Origin: Oxalobacteraceae bacterium
GTDB taxonomy: Bacteria > Pseudomonadota > Gammaproteobacteria > Burkholderiales > Burkholderiaceae_D
Assembly: GCA_003537575.1 (NCBI GenBank)
Contig: DPRS01000008.1
Coordinates: forward strand, 1-20,222
DNA length: 20,222 bases
Reading direction: 5' to 3'
This document shows positions 13,418 through 20,222 of this stretch, piece by piece (position 1 is the first letter of the stretch; every line of letters starts with the position of its first letter). The position numbers and the translations under genes are program-made. The notes below the pieces were generated by a model. It was not told the DNA's origin and did no database searches. It saw only the letters and a list, made by a program, of their open reading frames with translations.

Positions 13418-15436
13418 ATGCAAACGGCAGAGCACGAATTCACGCGCGGCAGCGGCAAACGCATCAAGATCGTCAGCGCGCAGGACGCGGTCCGTCTTAT
13501 CCACTCCGGCAACACCATCGCTACCGGCGGCTTCGTCGGCATCGGCGTGCCGGAAGAACTGCTGATCGCTCTGGAAGATCTCTACCTGTCGAACCAGGGC
13601 GAAGACGGCCAGTCGGCCGGCCCGCGCGACCTGACGCTGGTGTACGCCGCCGGCCAGGGTGACGGCAAGGAAAAGGGCCTCAACCATCTCGGCCACGACG
13701 GCTTGCTCAGGCGCGTCATCGGCGGCCACTGGGGGCTGGCGCCGAAGATCCAGCGGCTGGCGATCGACAACAAGATCGAAGCCTACAACCTGCCGCAGGG
13801 CGTGATCTCGCATCTGTACCGCGACATCGCCGCCAAGCGCCCCGCCCACCTGACACGGGTGGGGCTGGGCACCTTTGTCGATCCGCGCCATGGCGGCGGC
13901 AAACTCAATGAAAAGACCCGCGAAGAGATCGTGCGCCTGCTGCAGATCGACGGCGAGGATAGCCTGCTGTACAAGACCTTCCCGATCGATGTCGCGCTGA
14001 TCCGCGCCACCTCCGCCGACCCGGACGGCAATCTCACCATGGAGCGCGAGGCGCTGACCCTGGAAATGCTGTCGCTGGCGATGGCGGCGCACAATTCCGG
14101 CGGCATCGTCATCGCTCAGGTCGAGCGCATCGCCGAACGCGGCACGCTCAACCCGCGGCAGGTCAAGATTCCCGGCATCCTGGTCGATTGCGTGGTGGTG
14201 GCCGAGCCGCGCCATCACTGGCAAACCTACGTCGAGCCCTACAACGCCGCCTTCAGCGGCGAGTTGCGCGTGCCTTCCAACATGCTGAAGCCGATGCTGC
14301 TGTCGGAACGCAAGATCATCGCCCGCCGCGCCGCCCTCGAACTGGCCGCCAACAGCGTGGTCAACCTCGGCATCGGCATGCCGGAAGGCGTGGCTTCCAT
14401 CGCCCACGAAGAGCGCGTCATCGACCTGCTCACGCTCACCACCGAACCCGGCGTCATCGGCGGCATCCCCGCTTCCGGGCTGAACTTTGGCGCCGGCGTC
14501 AACACCCAGGCGATCATCGACCAGCCCTACCAGTTCGATTTCTACGACGGCGGCGGCCTCGACATCGCCTTCCTCGGCCTGGCCGAAGCCGATGCAAAAG
14601 GCAGCGTCAACGTCAGCAAGTTCGGCAGCCGCCTGGCCGGCGCCGGCGGCTTCATCAACATCAGCCAGAATGCCAAGAAGGTGGTGTTCGTCGGCACCTT
14701 CAGCGCCGGCAAGCCTTCCATCCACGTGCGCAACGGCCAGCTCGTCATCGAAGGCCAGGATGGCCCGTGCAAGTTCGTGCAAGCGGTCGAGCACATGACC
14801 TTCAGCGGCGAACTCGCCCGCAAACTTGGCAGGAATGTGATCTACATCACCGAGCGCTGCGTCTTCGAACTGACCGCCGACGGCCTGGAACTGGTGGAGA
14901 TCGCCCCCGGCCTCGACCTGCAGCGCGACATTCTCGACCACATGGCCTTTGCCCCGGCGATTTCGGCCGACCTGCGCACCATGGACCAACGGATCTTCCA
15001 GCCCGACAGCATGGGCTTGCGCGACATCATGCTGGAAGTGCCGCTGGAGCACCGCCTGCGCTTTGACCGTCCGCGCAATACGCTCTTCATCAATTTCGAA
15101 GGCTACAGCGTGCGCAATCTCGACGACGTCGAGCATATCCGCCGGCAGGTAGAGCACGTGTTGCGCGACGCCCGCCAGAAAGCCCATGCCGTGGTCAACT
15201 ACGACAATTTTTCGATTGCGCCCGAAGCGGTGGATGCCTACGCCGACATGGTCAGGCACCTGACCGAAAAACTGTATTCGGCCGTCACCCGCTACTCCAC
15301 CAGCAGCTTCCTGCGCGCCAAGCTCGGCCCGGACCTTGCCCAGCGCGACGTGCCGCCGCATATCCACGAAAAAGCCGGCGCGGCAAACGCCGCCTTGCCG
15401 GAAAAAACGGAAGAGGCGCAGGCATCAGCGGCATGA
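13418..15436 (+). CDS. Family I CoA-transferase (YdiF/Pct type) with extra C-terminal module
   Basis: Transfers CoA between an acyl-CoA and a carboxylate such as acetate. Both halves of the enzyme are fused, as in YdiF and propionate CoA-transferase. The N-terminal part shows GGFVGIGVPEELL (37-49), and the C-terminal catalytic part has NLGIGMPEGVA (316-326) then TTEPGVIGGIPASGLNFGAG (341-360), in which E343 is the predicted glutamyl-CoA nucleophile. The protein is 672 aa, about 130-140 longer than YdiF or Pct (recalled as about 530-540). The excess is a folded-looking module (about 541-640: NTLFINFEGYSVRNLDDVEH, HAVVNYDNFSI, YSAVTRYSTSSFLRAKLG) and a disordered Ala/Glu tail. The module's strand-helix pattern recalls STAS domains, without proof. 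The ATG has AAGGGAG four bases upstream. A REC-EAL gene follows after 13 bp. The true acyl substrate is unknown. Confidence 0.88.
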   Translation: MQTAEHEFTRGSGKRIKIVSAQDAVRLIHSGNTIATGGFVGIGVPEELLIALEDLYLSNQGEDGQSAGPRDLTLVYAAGQGDGKEKGLNHLGHDGLLRRVIGGHWGLAPKIQRLAIDNKIEAYNLPQGVISHLYRDIAAKRPAHLTRVGLGTFVDPRHGGGKLNEKTREEIVRLLQIDGEDSLLYKTFPIDVALIRATSADPDGNLTMEREALTLEMLSLAMAAHNSGGIVIAQVERIAERGTLNPRQVKIPGILVDCVVVAEPRHHWQTYVEPYNAAFSGELRVPSNMLKPMLLSERKIIARRAALELAANSVVNLGIGMPEGVASIAHEERVIDLLTLTTEPGVIGGIPASGLNFGAGVNTQAIIDQPYQFDFYDGGGLDIAFLGLAEADAKGSVNVSKFGSRLAGAGGFINISQNAKKVVFVGTFSAGKPSIHVRNGQLVIEGQDGPCKFVQAVEHMTFSGELARKLGRNVIYITERCVFELTADGLELVEIAPGLDLQRDILDHMAFAPAISADLRTMDQRIFQPDSMGLRDIMLEVPLEHRLRFDRPRNTLFINFEGYSVRNLDDVEHIRRQVEHVLRDARQKAHAVVNYDNFSIAPEAVDAYADMVRHLTEKLYSAVTRYSTSSFLRAKLGPDLAQRDVPPHIHEKAGAANAALPEKTEEAQASAA

Positions 15437-15449
15437 GGATAAACATAAA

Positions 15450-16664
15450 ATGGAAAAATTGCCGATGCCGCTTGCCGAACTGACTTACCTGGTCGTGGAA
15501 GACAACGAATTCCAGCGCCGCTGGCTGGTCGCCATGCTGACCAACCTCGGGGCGAGCAGGATCGTCGAAGCCGCCGACGGCCTGAGCGCTCTGGCCATCC
15601 TGCAGGATCCGCAGCAGGGCATCGACATCTGCTTCATCGACTTGAATATCCCGGGCATGGATGGCATGGAACTGATCCGCCACATGGCCAGGAGCGCCAA
15701 CCCGGTGTCGATCGTCCTGGCCAGCGCCCTTGACCCTGCGCTGGTGTTCTCGGTCGAATCGATGTCGCAGGCCTATGGCGTCAACCTGCTGGGCACCATC
15801 ACCAAGCCGGCCACGCCGGAAGGCCTCGCAGCGCTGATTTCCCGCTTCGGAACGCAAGCGTCGCGGCGGCCGGCGCCATCGGGCGACGGAGAAGCGCCGA
15901 CGCTCGAGGAAATTCTGCATGGCTTGCAGGAAGACCAGTTCGTCCCTTATTTTCAACCCAAAGTGGAACTTGCCACGGGCAAGGTCAAGGGCGTGGAAGC
16001 CTTCGCCCGCTGGGAGCATCCGCGCCGCGGCCTGATGGGGCCGGGCACTTTCATCCCGGCGCTGGAAGCCAATGGCAAGATGGACCAGCTAAGCTGGAGC
16101 ATCATCAGGCAATCGGCGGCGGCCTGCCGCAATCTGCACGATGCCGGCCATCCGCTCTCCGTCTCGCTTAACATGGCATCGCAGCCGCTCGGAGAACTGG
16201 AATTCGCCGAGCATTTCGCGGCATGCATGATCGCGCATGGCATCGAACCCGGCTTTATCACGATTGAAATCACCGAATCGGCCGCCAGCACGGAAATGCC
16301 GGTTTTCCTGGAAAACCTGGCCCGGCTGCGCATGAAAGGATTCACGCTGGCAGTGGATGACTATGGCACCGGCGACGCCAGCATGCAGCACCATCTGCGC
16401 ATTCCCTTCTCCGAGCTGAAAATCGACCGTTCCTTCGTGGCCGGCGCCGCGCACAACGAAGCGCTCGGCCTGGCGCTCGCTTCCAGCCTGGAACTGGCGC
16501 AAAAACTCAGGCGCGAATCGACCGCGGTCGGAGTGGAAACGCGGCAGGACTGGGATCTCCTGCACAAGCTCGGCTGCACCAATGCCCAGGGCTATTTCAT
16601 CGCCAAACCGATGGCGTTCATGGCGCTTCCTGGCTGGATCGAAGAATGGTCGCAATTCTTTTGA
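15450..16664 (+). CDS. Response regulator with EAL domain (REC-EAL), probably altered active site
   Basis: Protein of 404 aa, RocR-like in architecture. The receiver (about 10-135) has the acidic pair ED at the end of strand 1 (VVEDNEFQ), the phospho-acceptor D64 (CFIDLNIPGMDG) and the conserved Lys in TITKP. The EAL domain (about 150-395) keeps E183, N241, E276, D303, D304, K324 and Q380, but EAL reads EAF, loop 6 reads DDYGTGDAS instead of DFGTGYSS, and the first Glu of the EGVE motif is V360 (VGVET). That Glu is generally needed for hydrolysis, so the protein may bind c-di-GMP without cleaving it. The ATG at 15450 (GAGGA ten bases upstream) gives a natural receiver start; a longer in-frame extension overlaps the CoA-transferase gene and is rejected. 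No histidine kinase gene is adjacent. Confidence 0.9.
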   Translation: MEKLPMPLAELTYLVVEDNEFQRRWLVAMLTNLGASRIVEAADGLSALAILQDPQQGIDICFIDLNIPGMDGMELIRHMARSANPVSIVLASALDPALVFSVESMSQAYGVNLLGTITKPATPEGLAALISRFGTQASRRPAPSGDGEAPTLEEILHGLQEDQFVPYFQPKVELATGKVKGVEAFARWEHPRRGLMGPGTFIPALEANGKMDQLSWSIIRQSAAACRNLHDAGHPLSVSLNMASQPLGELEFAEHFAACMIAHGIEPGFITIEITESAASTEMPVFLENLARLRMKGFTLAVDDYGTGDASMQHHLRIPFSELKIDRSFVAGAAHNEALGLALASSLELAQKLRRESTAVGVETRQDWDLLHKLGCTNAQGYFIAKPMAFMALPGWIEEWSQFF

Positions 16665-16738
16665 CGCGCCACGCAAGCAGCGCCTTGCTCCATAAATTCG
16701 CGCCCGGCGCGCCGACACCCCCCTTCTGACGCGCAAGC

Positions 16739-16778
16739 CCTGCTCCGGATCCTGCTCCCTGCTCCCTGCTCTCTGCTC
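16739..16778. repeat. Short tandem repeat of CCTGCTC
   Basis: Three exact copies of CCTGCTC (16751-16771) and one variant TCTGCTC (16772-16778) stand in tandem, with another exact copy five bases upstream (16739-16745). The 7-bp unit is not in a coding frame that I accept. It may vary in copy number by slippage. Confidence 0.7.
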
Positions 16779-16931
16779 CGGCCCCTGACCTTGTTCCGGC
16801 CTCTTACTCACGCCGACAATTTCTGCCGATGCCGGAATGCCAGCCATTCGCTGCTGTCACAAGCACAAGCACGGCATTGTTTATTGCCGCTTATCCAGCG
16901 TCCAGTGACTGAAGACACGCTGCAGTAAAGA

Positions 16932-16950
16932 CATGCCGGTGAATGGCATG
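16932..16950. promoter_or_regulatory. Inverted repeat upstream of the flavoprotein gene
   Basis: CATGCC (16932-16937) and GGCATG (16945-16950) are exact 6-bp arms around a 7-nt centre, 46 bp upstream of the ATG. Position and symmetry suit an operator; no regulator is known. Confidence 0.25.
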
Positions 16951-16995
16951 AATGGTGCTCATTAACCCGCATTGCCATGCACGCGGACACCTGTC

Positions 16996-17898
16996 ATGAC
17001 ACACTCCAATCACTTGCTGGATTGCCTGATCATCGGCGGCGGACCTGCCGGGCTGACGGCCGCCATCTATCTCGGTCGTTATCGCCGTACCGTGCAAATG
17101 ATCGATGCCGGCAATAGCCGGGCATCGCTGATTCCCTTGTCGCACAATTACCCTGGTTTTCCGGAGGGAATTAGCGGCAATGACTTATTGACACGCCTGC
17201 GAGACCAGGCCAGCCGCTATGGCGCGGCGCTTTTTTCCGGCAAGGTGGAACGCATTGTCCGGCAAGCAGACAGTACTTTCAAAGCTTACGCTGCGGACAA
17301 AACCTTCACTGCACGAACAATCTTGCTGGCAACGGGCGTAATCGATATCGAGCCGGCTTTGCCCAATTTTCAAGATGCGATCAAGCAAGGATATTTGCGC
17401 CATTGCCCGATATGCGACGGCTTTGAAATCATCGACCAGAAAGTCGCCGTCTTTGGCCAAGGGGAAACAGGCGTCAAGGAAGCCCTGTTCATTCGTCACT
17501 ACACAAGCGACTTAAGCTTGATAAATCTTGGCGATGAAAAAAAATTAAATGATCAGGAACGCAAACTTTTATGTAAAGCAAACATCAAACTCATTGAACA
17601 GCCGATTGTCGAGGTGCAGACCGCCGGCAAGCGCATTACTGGATTAAAGATATCGGACGCAACAGTTCTTCACTTTGATGCCTTGTATTCCGCCTTGGGC
17701 AGCCTGGTGCTTTCCGGTCTTGCCGTGCAATTGGGTGCTCGCTGTGACGATAGCGGGAACCTGATCGTCAATTCGGCGATGCAAACTTCGATAGAAGGCT
17801 TGTTTGCTGCTGGCGACATCGTCCATGGCTTGAATCAGATATGCGTTGCAACCGGACAGGCAGCAATTGCGGCGACGGCAATTCATCATTATTTATAG
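16996..17898 (+). CDS. Thioredoxin-reductase-like flavoprotein (FAD disulfide oxidoreductase)
   Basis: Protein of 300 aa with the low-molecular-weight thioredoxin reductase fold. The FAD dinucleotide motif is IIGGGPAGLTAA (12-23), the redox-active pair lies in HCPICDGFE (136-144, TrxB has CATCDG), the second nucleotide-binding motif is GQGETG (154-159), and the C-terminal FAD motif is GLFAAGDI (268-275). The HRRxxxR stretch that fixes the NADPH phosphate in TrxB is missing; the equivalent region reads SLINLGDEKKLNDQ. It may therefore use NADH or another donor, and its partner may not be thioredoxin. The ATG at 16996 was chosen because the FAD motif begins ten codons later; the ribosome binding site is poor. 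The TFPASDP gene follows after 34 bp, probably in the same transcript. Confidence 0.87.
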   Translation: MTHSNHLLDCLIIGGGPAGLTAAIYLGRYRRTVQMIDAGNSRASLIPLSHNYPGFPEGISGNDLLTRLRDQASRYGAALFSGKVERIVRQADSTFKAYAADKTFTARTILLATGVIDIEPALPNFQDAIKQGYLRHCPICDGFEIIDQKVAVFGQGETGVKEALFIRHYTSDLSLINLGDEKKLNDQERKLLCKANIKLIEQPIVEVQTAGKRITGLKISDATVLHFDALYSALGSLVLSGLAVQLGARCDDSGNLIVNSAMQTSIEGLFAAGDIVHGLNQICVATGQAAIAATAIHHYL

Positions 17899-17932
17899 CT
17901 TTATATTGGTAGTTTCATACAGCGGAGGACTT

Positions 17933-18370
17933 ATGAATGAATCCAGAGACGCCGAAAAAAACCCCGTAGCCGGCAAGGCGAAATTGCAGTCTTCAGAACT
18001 GCCGTCTTCAGCAGGGGATTCTCCGAAAGAAATGACTCCAAAGGATATTTCGCCTAAAGATGCGGCATGGGCTGATTTATGCGAGCGGAAAACTGCCTCC
18101 GACGATCCGCAAGAACGTGAAGAAGCCTTGCTGGATGAAGCAGTCGAAGATACGTTTCCAGCAAGCGACCCTGTTGCTGAAATGCCCGCCACCCACCACA
18201 GTGCACACGACATGGCGAGCCATGACGAAGAAGAGGAATCGCTGGATCATGCGATTGAAATGACCTTCCCTGCCAGCGATCCGATTGCGATTCCAAGCAG
18301 CGAGGAATTAAGTCACGAAAGGGACTTGCGGCAAAGCAGAGTGACGCGCCCGATGGCACCATCTCGCTGA
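17933..18370 (+). CDS. Acidic protein with duplicated TFPASDP motif
   Basis: Protein of 145 aa, hydrophilic and probably disordered, with no signal or membrane segment. Two copies of one motif stand about 38 residues apart: EALLDEAVEDTFPASDPVA (64-82) and ESLDHAIEMTFPASDPIA (102-119). Each is a short acidic helix followed by TFPASDP. As I recall, single copies of this (L)DEA(L)EETFPASDP motif are common in 60-70-aa proteobacterial proteins of unknown function. The N-terminal 50 residues are rich in Lys, Ser and Pro (PKEMTPKDISPKDA repeats PKD). The start has an ideal ribosome binding site, GGAGG, five bases upstream. It follows the flavoprotein gene closely and ends before a strong terminator. 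Confidence 0.85.
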   Translation: MNESRDAEKNPVAGKAKLQSSELPSSAGDSPKEMTPKDISPKDAAWADLCERKTASDDPQEREEALLDEAVEDTFPASDPVAEMPATHHSAHDMASHDEEEESLDHAIEMTFPASDPIAIPSSEELSHERDLRQSRVTRPMAPSR

Positions 18371-18431
18371 ATCGGACTTTAAGCAGGCGTTCTTTTCGAA
18401 AATCGGAAATCCGTCCGCATTACCGAAGTAA

Positions 18432-18465
18432 AAAATGGCCAGGGTTGAATTACCCTGGCCATTTT
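18432..18465. terminator. Strong bidirectional rho-independent terminator
   Basis: A perfect 14-bp stem (AAAATGGCCAGGGT at 18432-18445 with its complement at 18452-18465) closes a 6-nt TGAATT loop. The ends give a T run on either strand, so it can stop transcription of the forward TFPASDP gene and of the convergent osmC gene. Confidence 0.9.
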
Positions 18466-18538
18466 ATTCATTCAGCCCTGCTGTTTGGCTGAAAAGTCCG
18501 AACAATTTGCCGCAACAATGCGGGCAGTACGATACCGC

Positions 18539-18964
18539 TCACGTTTCCAGTTTCGCCTCCAGCGTAATAGGCGCATTCAGCACCTTGGAAACCGGGCATC
18601 CGGCTTTGGCTCTTTCGGCAGCAGCCAGAAAGGCTTGCTTGTCGCCCCCCGGGATTTTCGCGAGCAAATCCAGGTGGATCGCCGTAATCGAAAAACCGTC
18701 TCCGCTTTTCTCGATCGTTACGGCGGCGCTGGTACTCAGTTGTTCCGCCACCATGCCTGCTTCGCCAAGCTGCCCCGACAGCGCCATCGTAAAGCAACCG
18801 GCATGAGCTGCGGCAATCAATTCCTCCGGATTGGTGCCGGCGCCACTTTCAAACCGGCTGGAGAAACCATATTGGGTATTGCTCAGTATGCCGCTTTGGG
18901 TCGAAATATTTCCCTTCCCATCCTTCAAGCCGCCGCTCCACACCGCTGTTGCCGTACGTTTCAT
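18539..18964 (-). CDS. osmC: OsmC-type peroxiredoxin
   Basis: Protein of 141 aa, matching the usual OsmC length of about 140. It reduces organic hydroperoxides in the cytoplasm using two cysteines: C57 in HAGCFTMAL (peroxidatic) and C123 in AGCPVSKVL (resolving). The conserved TNPEELIAAAHAGCF block (44-58) and R37 are in place, and MKRTATAVWSGGLKDGKG at the start is typical of OsmC proper rather than Ohr. The ATG at 18964 has AGGAGA about seven bases upstream; an upstream in-frame start (18 codons or fewer) adds no conserved sequence. The small gene upstream reads the same way with 78 bp between, so co-transcription is possible. Confidence 0.93.
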   Translation of the reverse strand: MKRTATAVWSGGLKDGKGNISTQSGILSNTQYGFSSRFESGAGTNPEELIAAAHAGCFTMALSGQLGEAGMVAEQLSTSAAVTIEKSGDGFSITAIHLDLLAKIPGGDKQAFLAAAERAKAGCPVSKVLNAPITLEAKLET

Positions 18965-19042
18965 CGCATATTCTCCTTGATGAGCAAGATCCAGAACAAC
19001 AGTGATTTTCACCCCTTCAACGCATCGTCACATCGCGTTGAA

Positions 19043-19252
19043 TCAACGTGACTTTCTTTTTTTCCTTTTTCGCGTCGGCGCCAGCGCCTCGCTCCAGAGA
19101 TCAATCATTTGCTTGCTTCCCTGCGTCATCATGCTTGCCGTTTGACGCCTCATCTCTGCAGTAGCACGACTGCGGGCAGTACCGGCAATCGCATTGGCGC
19201 CGCTCAGCCACATGCTTAAAAACGGGTTCTTTTTTATCCAGGGATTTCTCAT
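19043..19252 (-). CDS. Small basic protein of unknown function, 69 aa
   Basis: The sequence starts MRNPWIKKNPFLSMWLSGAN, continues with a helical Ala/Arg/Met-rich middle (ATAEMRRQTASMMTQGSKQM), and ends in a strongly basic tail (APTRKRKKRKSR). Similar NPW-KNP-SMWLSGAN proteins exist in betaproteobacteria as I recall, with phasin-like helical character, but no function is established. The tail resembles those of nucleic-acid- or PHA-granule-binding proteins, which is speculation. GAGAG lies about seven bases upstream of the ATG. It precedes osmC on the same strand. Confidence 0.6.
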   Translation of the reverse strand: MRNPWIKKNPFLSMWLSGANAIAGTARSRATAEMRRQTASMMTQGSKQMIDLWSEALAPTRKRKKRKSR

Positions 19253-19485
19253 AACAGACTCTCTTCAATGAAAAATTACCGTTAGCAACGCATAGTTTTA
19301 ACGCGAATGGCGGTTAGACGCGCTTTATGCAAAACATTTCGATCATCTGGAAAGAAAAGGGCATAACGCAAGACTTTGCTTTAACCCATAGCCGCAAAGC
19401 AAATCTTTATGCTAGCCTTGCCATTTGCCAAACATTTGCTTCAGCTCTTATTTAAGCCCGGCAAGCCGAAATTTTGATCGTGACC
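19253..19485. other. Divergent upstream region of the small basic gene and gspA
   Basis: In this 233-bp, rather AT-rich gap, CATTTGC occurs twice in direct orientation (19422-19428 and 19433-19439), and its inverted core GCAAAT lies at 19399-19404. A TATGCT -10-like element lies between (near 19408-19413). This could be a regulated promoter for gspA; no good -35 was found. Confidence 0.35.
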
Positions 19486-20222
19486 ATGTACACCCAATTC
19501 TTTCAGCTCAAGCAGGCACCGTTCTCGATCGCGCCCGATCCGCGCTATCTGTTCATGAGTGAACGACATCGCGAAGCGCTTGCCCATCTGCTATACGGTG
19601 TAGGCAGCGGTGGCGGCTTCGTGCTGTTAACCGGCGAAATTGGCGCCGGCAAAACCACGATCTGCCGCTGTTTGCTGGAACAGATTCCGGATAACTGCCA
19701 GGTCGCCTACATTTTCAATCCCAAACTGTCGGTAGATGAATTGCTGCAGACGATATGCGAGGAATTCCGCATCGCTGCCATTTCCCGCAATGACGGTAGT
19801 GCTTCTGTAAAAAATCATGTCGATGCGCTCAATGCTCATCTCTTGCAAAGCCATGCCGCCGGCAAGAACAATGTCCTGATCATCGACGAAGCCCAGAACC
19901 TGGCACCGGACGTACTGGAACAATTGCGTCTGCTGACCAATCTGGAAACCAGCGAACGCAAGCTGCTGCAGGTCATCCTGATCGGCCAGCCTGAGCTGCG
20001 TGCAATGCTGGCGCGTCCCGAACTCGAGCAACTGGCGCAGCGCGTGATCGCGCGCTACCATCTGGGCGCACTTTCGCCCCAGGAAACCGCCGGGTATATC
20101 CAGTACCGCATGTCGATTGCCGGCGCTGCGGCGGTGCAGCCATTTCCTGCGGCGCTGATGCCGCGGATTCATCGTCTCACGCGCGGCGTGCCCCGCCGCG
20201 TCAACCTGCTGTGCGACCGCGC
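19486..20222 (+). CDS. gspA: GspA/ExeA-type AAA ATPase, N-terminal part (3' end outside window)
   Basis: The visible 245 residues form an ExeA-family AAA domain. They start with MYTQFFQLKQAPFSIAPDP, the family signature, followed by Walker A GEIGAGKTT (50-58), Walker B VLIIDEAQNL (130-139), GQPEL (168-172) and the arginine-rich RLTRGVPRRVNLLCDRA at the edge. ExeA (GspA) with GspB helps place the type II secretion secretin through the peptidoglycan; full-length members have a membrane helix and a peptidoglycan-binding C-terminus beyond the window. An XrtA/exosortase-associated ATPase of the same family is the main alternative, but the wording here fits GspA better. The frame runs off the right end without a stop. 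Confidence 0.88.
   Translation, partial: MYTQFFQLKQAPFSIAPDPRYLFMSERHREALAHLLYGVGSGGGFVLLTGEIGAGKTTICRCLLEQIPDNCQVAYIFNPKLSVDELLQTICEEFRIAAISRNDGSASVKNHVDALNAHLLQSHAAGKNNVLIIDEAQNLAPDVLEQLRLLTNLETSERKLLQVILIGQPELRAMLARPELEQLAQRVIARYHLGALSPQETAGYIQYRMSIAGAAAVQPFPAALMPRIHRLTRGVPRRVNLLCDR

Larger units (their letters stand above)
16665..16995. other. Gene-free gap between the REC-EAL and flavoprotein genes
   Basis: These 331 bp contain the CCTGCTC tandem repeat, a GC-rich CGCGC-CCG-GCGCG hairpin near 16698-16710 with no T tail, a weak CGGCA/TGCCG inverted repeat (16872-16889) and CATGCC/GGCATG arms (16932-16950), 46 bp upstream of the next ATG. No convincing gene or sigma-70 promoter was found; a reverse-strand open frame crossing it is a shadow. 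Confidence 0.5.

Noticed and set aside
13397..15367. A 656-codon open frame antisense to the CoA-transferase gene
   Set aside because: Its product is a His/Asp/Val-rich string typical of the reverse complement of GC-rich coding DNA. The sense frame has clear motifs and a ribosome binding site.
16696..16712. GC-rich hairpin after the REC-EAL gene as a terminator
   Set aside because: Only a 5-bp stem with a 3-nt loop and no T tract.
16089..16847. A 252-codon reverse frame crossing the end of the REC-EAL gene and the gap
   Set aside because: Most of it is antisense to the EAL domain, and the part in the gap reads through the CCTGCTC repeat; no protein-like sequence.
18539..18964. Ohr (organic hydroperoxide resistance) rather than OsmC
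   Set aside because: The N-terminal MKRTATAVWSGGLKDGKG and the TNPEELIAAAHAGCF block fit OsmC better.

Overview
The window is about 20.2 kb of mostly GC-rich, densely packed chromosome. Codon use, the RpoD end, the Aer-type receptor, the GspA/ExeA ATPase and the many c-di-GMP proteins point to a betaproteobacterium of the Burkholderiales, most likely Oxalobacteraceae (Herbaspirillum/Collimonas/Noviherbaspirillum-like). That placement is inference from recognised protein families; no search was run. I see no rRNA, tRNA, CRISPR array, transposase or phage gene.

Layout. (1) 1-4517: the 3' end of an rpoD-type sigma factor gene, then a head-to-head pair of related APH-fold kinases (one fused to a P-loop kinase domain), then a non-canonical ribose-phosphate pyrophosphokinase. 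(2) 4518-6332: an Aer-type redox/energy taxis receptor. (3) 6333-8204: a visibly AT-richer stretch holding only small or uncertain genes: a 76-codon frame, a 68-aa zinc-ribbon protein with an FNR-like box upstream, a 30-codon fragment resembling the UPF0339/YegP fold, and a doubtful membrane protein. (4) 8223-12179: a membrane-anchored protein of unknown function, a 972-aa PAS-GGDEF-EAL protein with both catalytic sites intact, and a small reverse-strand gene. (5) 12364-16664: an orphan methyltransferase, then a 672-aa CoA-transferase with an extra C-terminal module, followed after 13 bp by a REC-EAL response regulator whose EAL site has lost one conserved glutamate. (6) 16996-19252: a stress-flavoured group: a thioredoxin-reductase-like flavoprotein, a protein with a duplicated TFPASDP motif, an OsmC peroxidase and a small basic protein, with a strong bidirectional terminator between the second and third. 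(7) 19486 to the end: the 5' part of a gspA/exeA-type ATPase gene.

Working together. Two c-di-GMP proteins and an Aer receptor suggest control of motility and surface life by redox or energy state. The Rv2004c-like kinase, the PRPP-synthase paralogue and two FNR-like boxes hint at low-oxygen physiology, and the OsmC group at peroxide/thiol stress. No single new defence or mobile system is evident. The best candidates for undescribed biology are the TFPASDP duplication, the CoA-transferase C-terminal module with its REC-EAL neighbour, and the divergent kinase pair.
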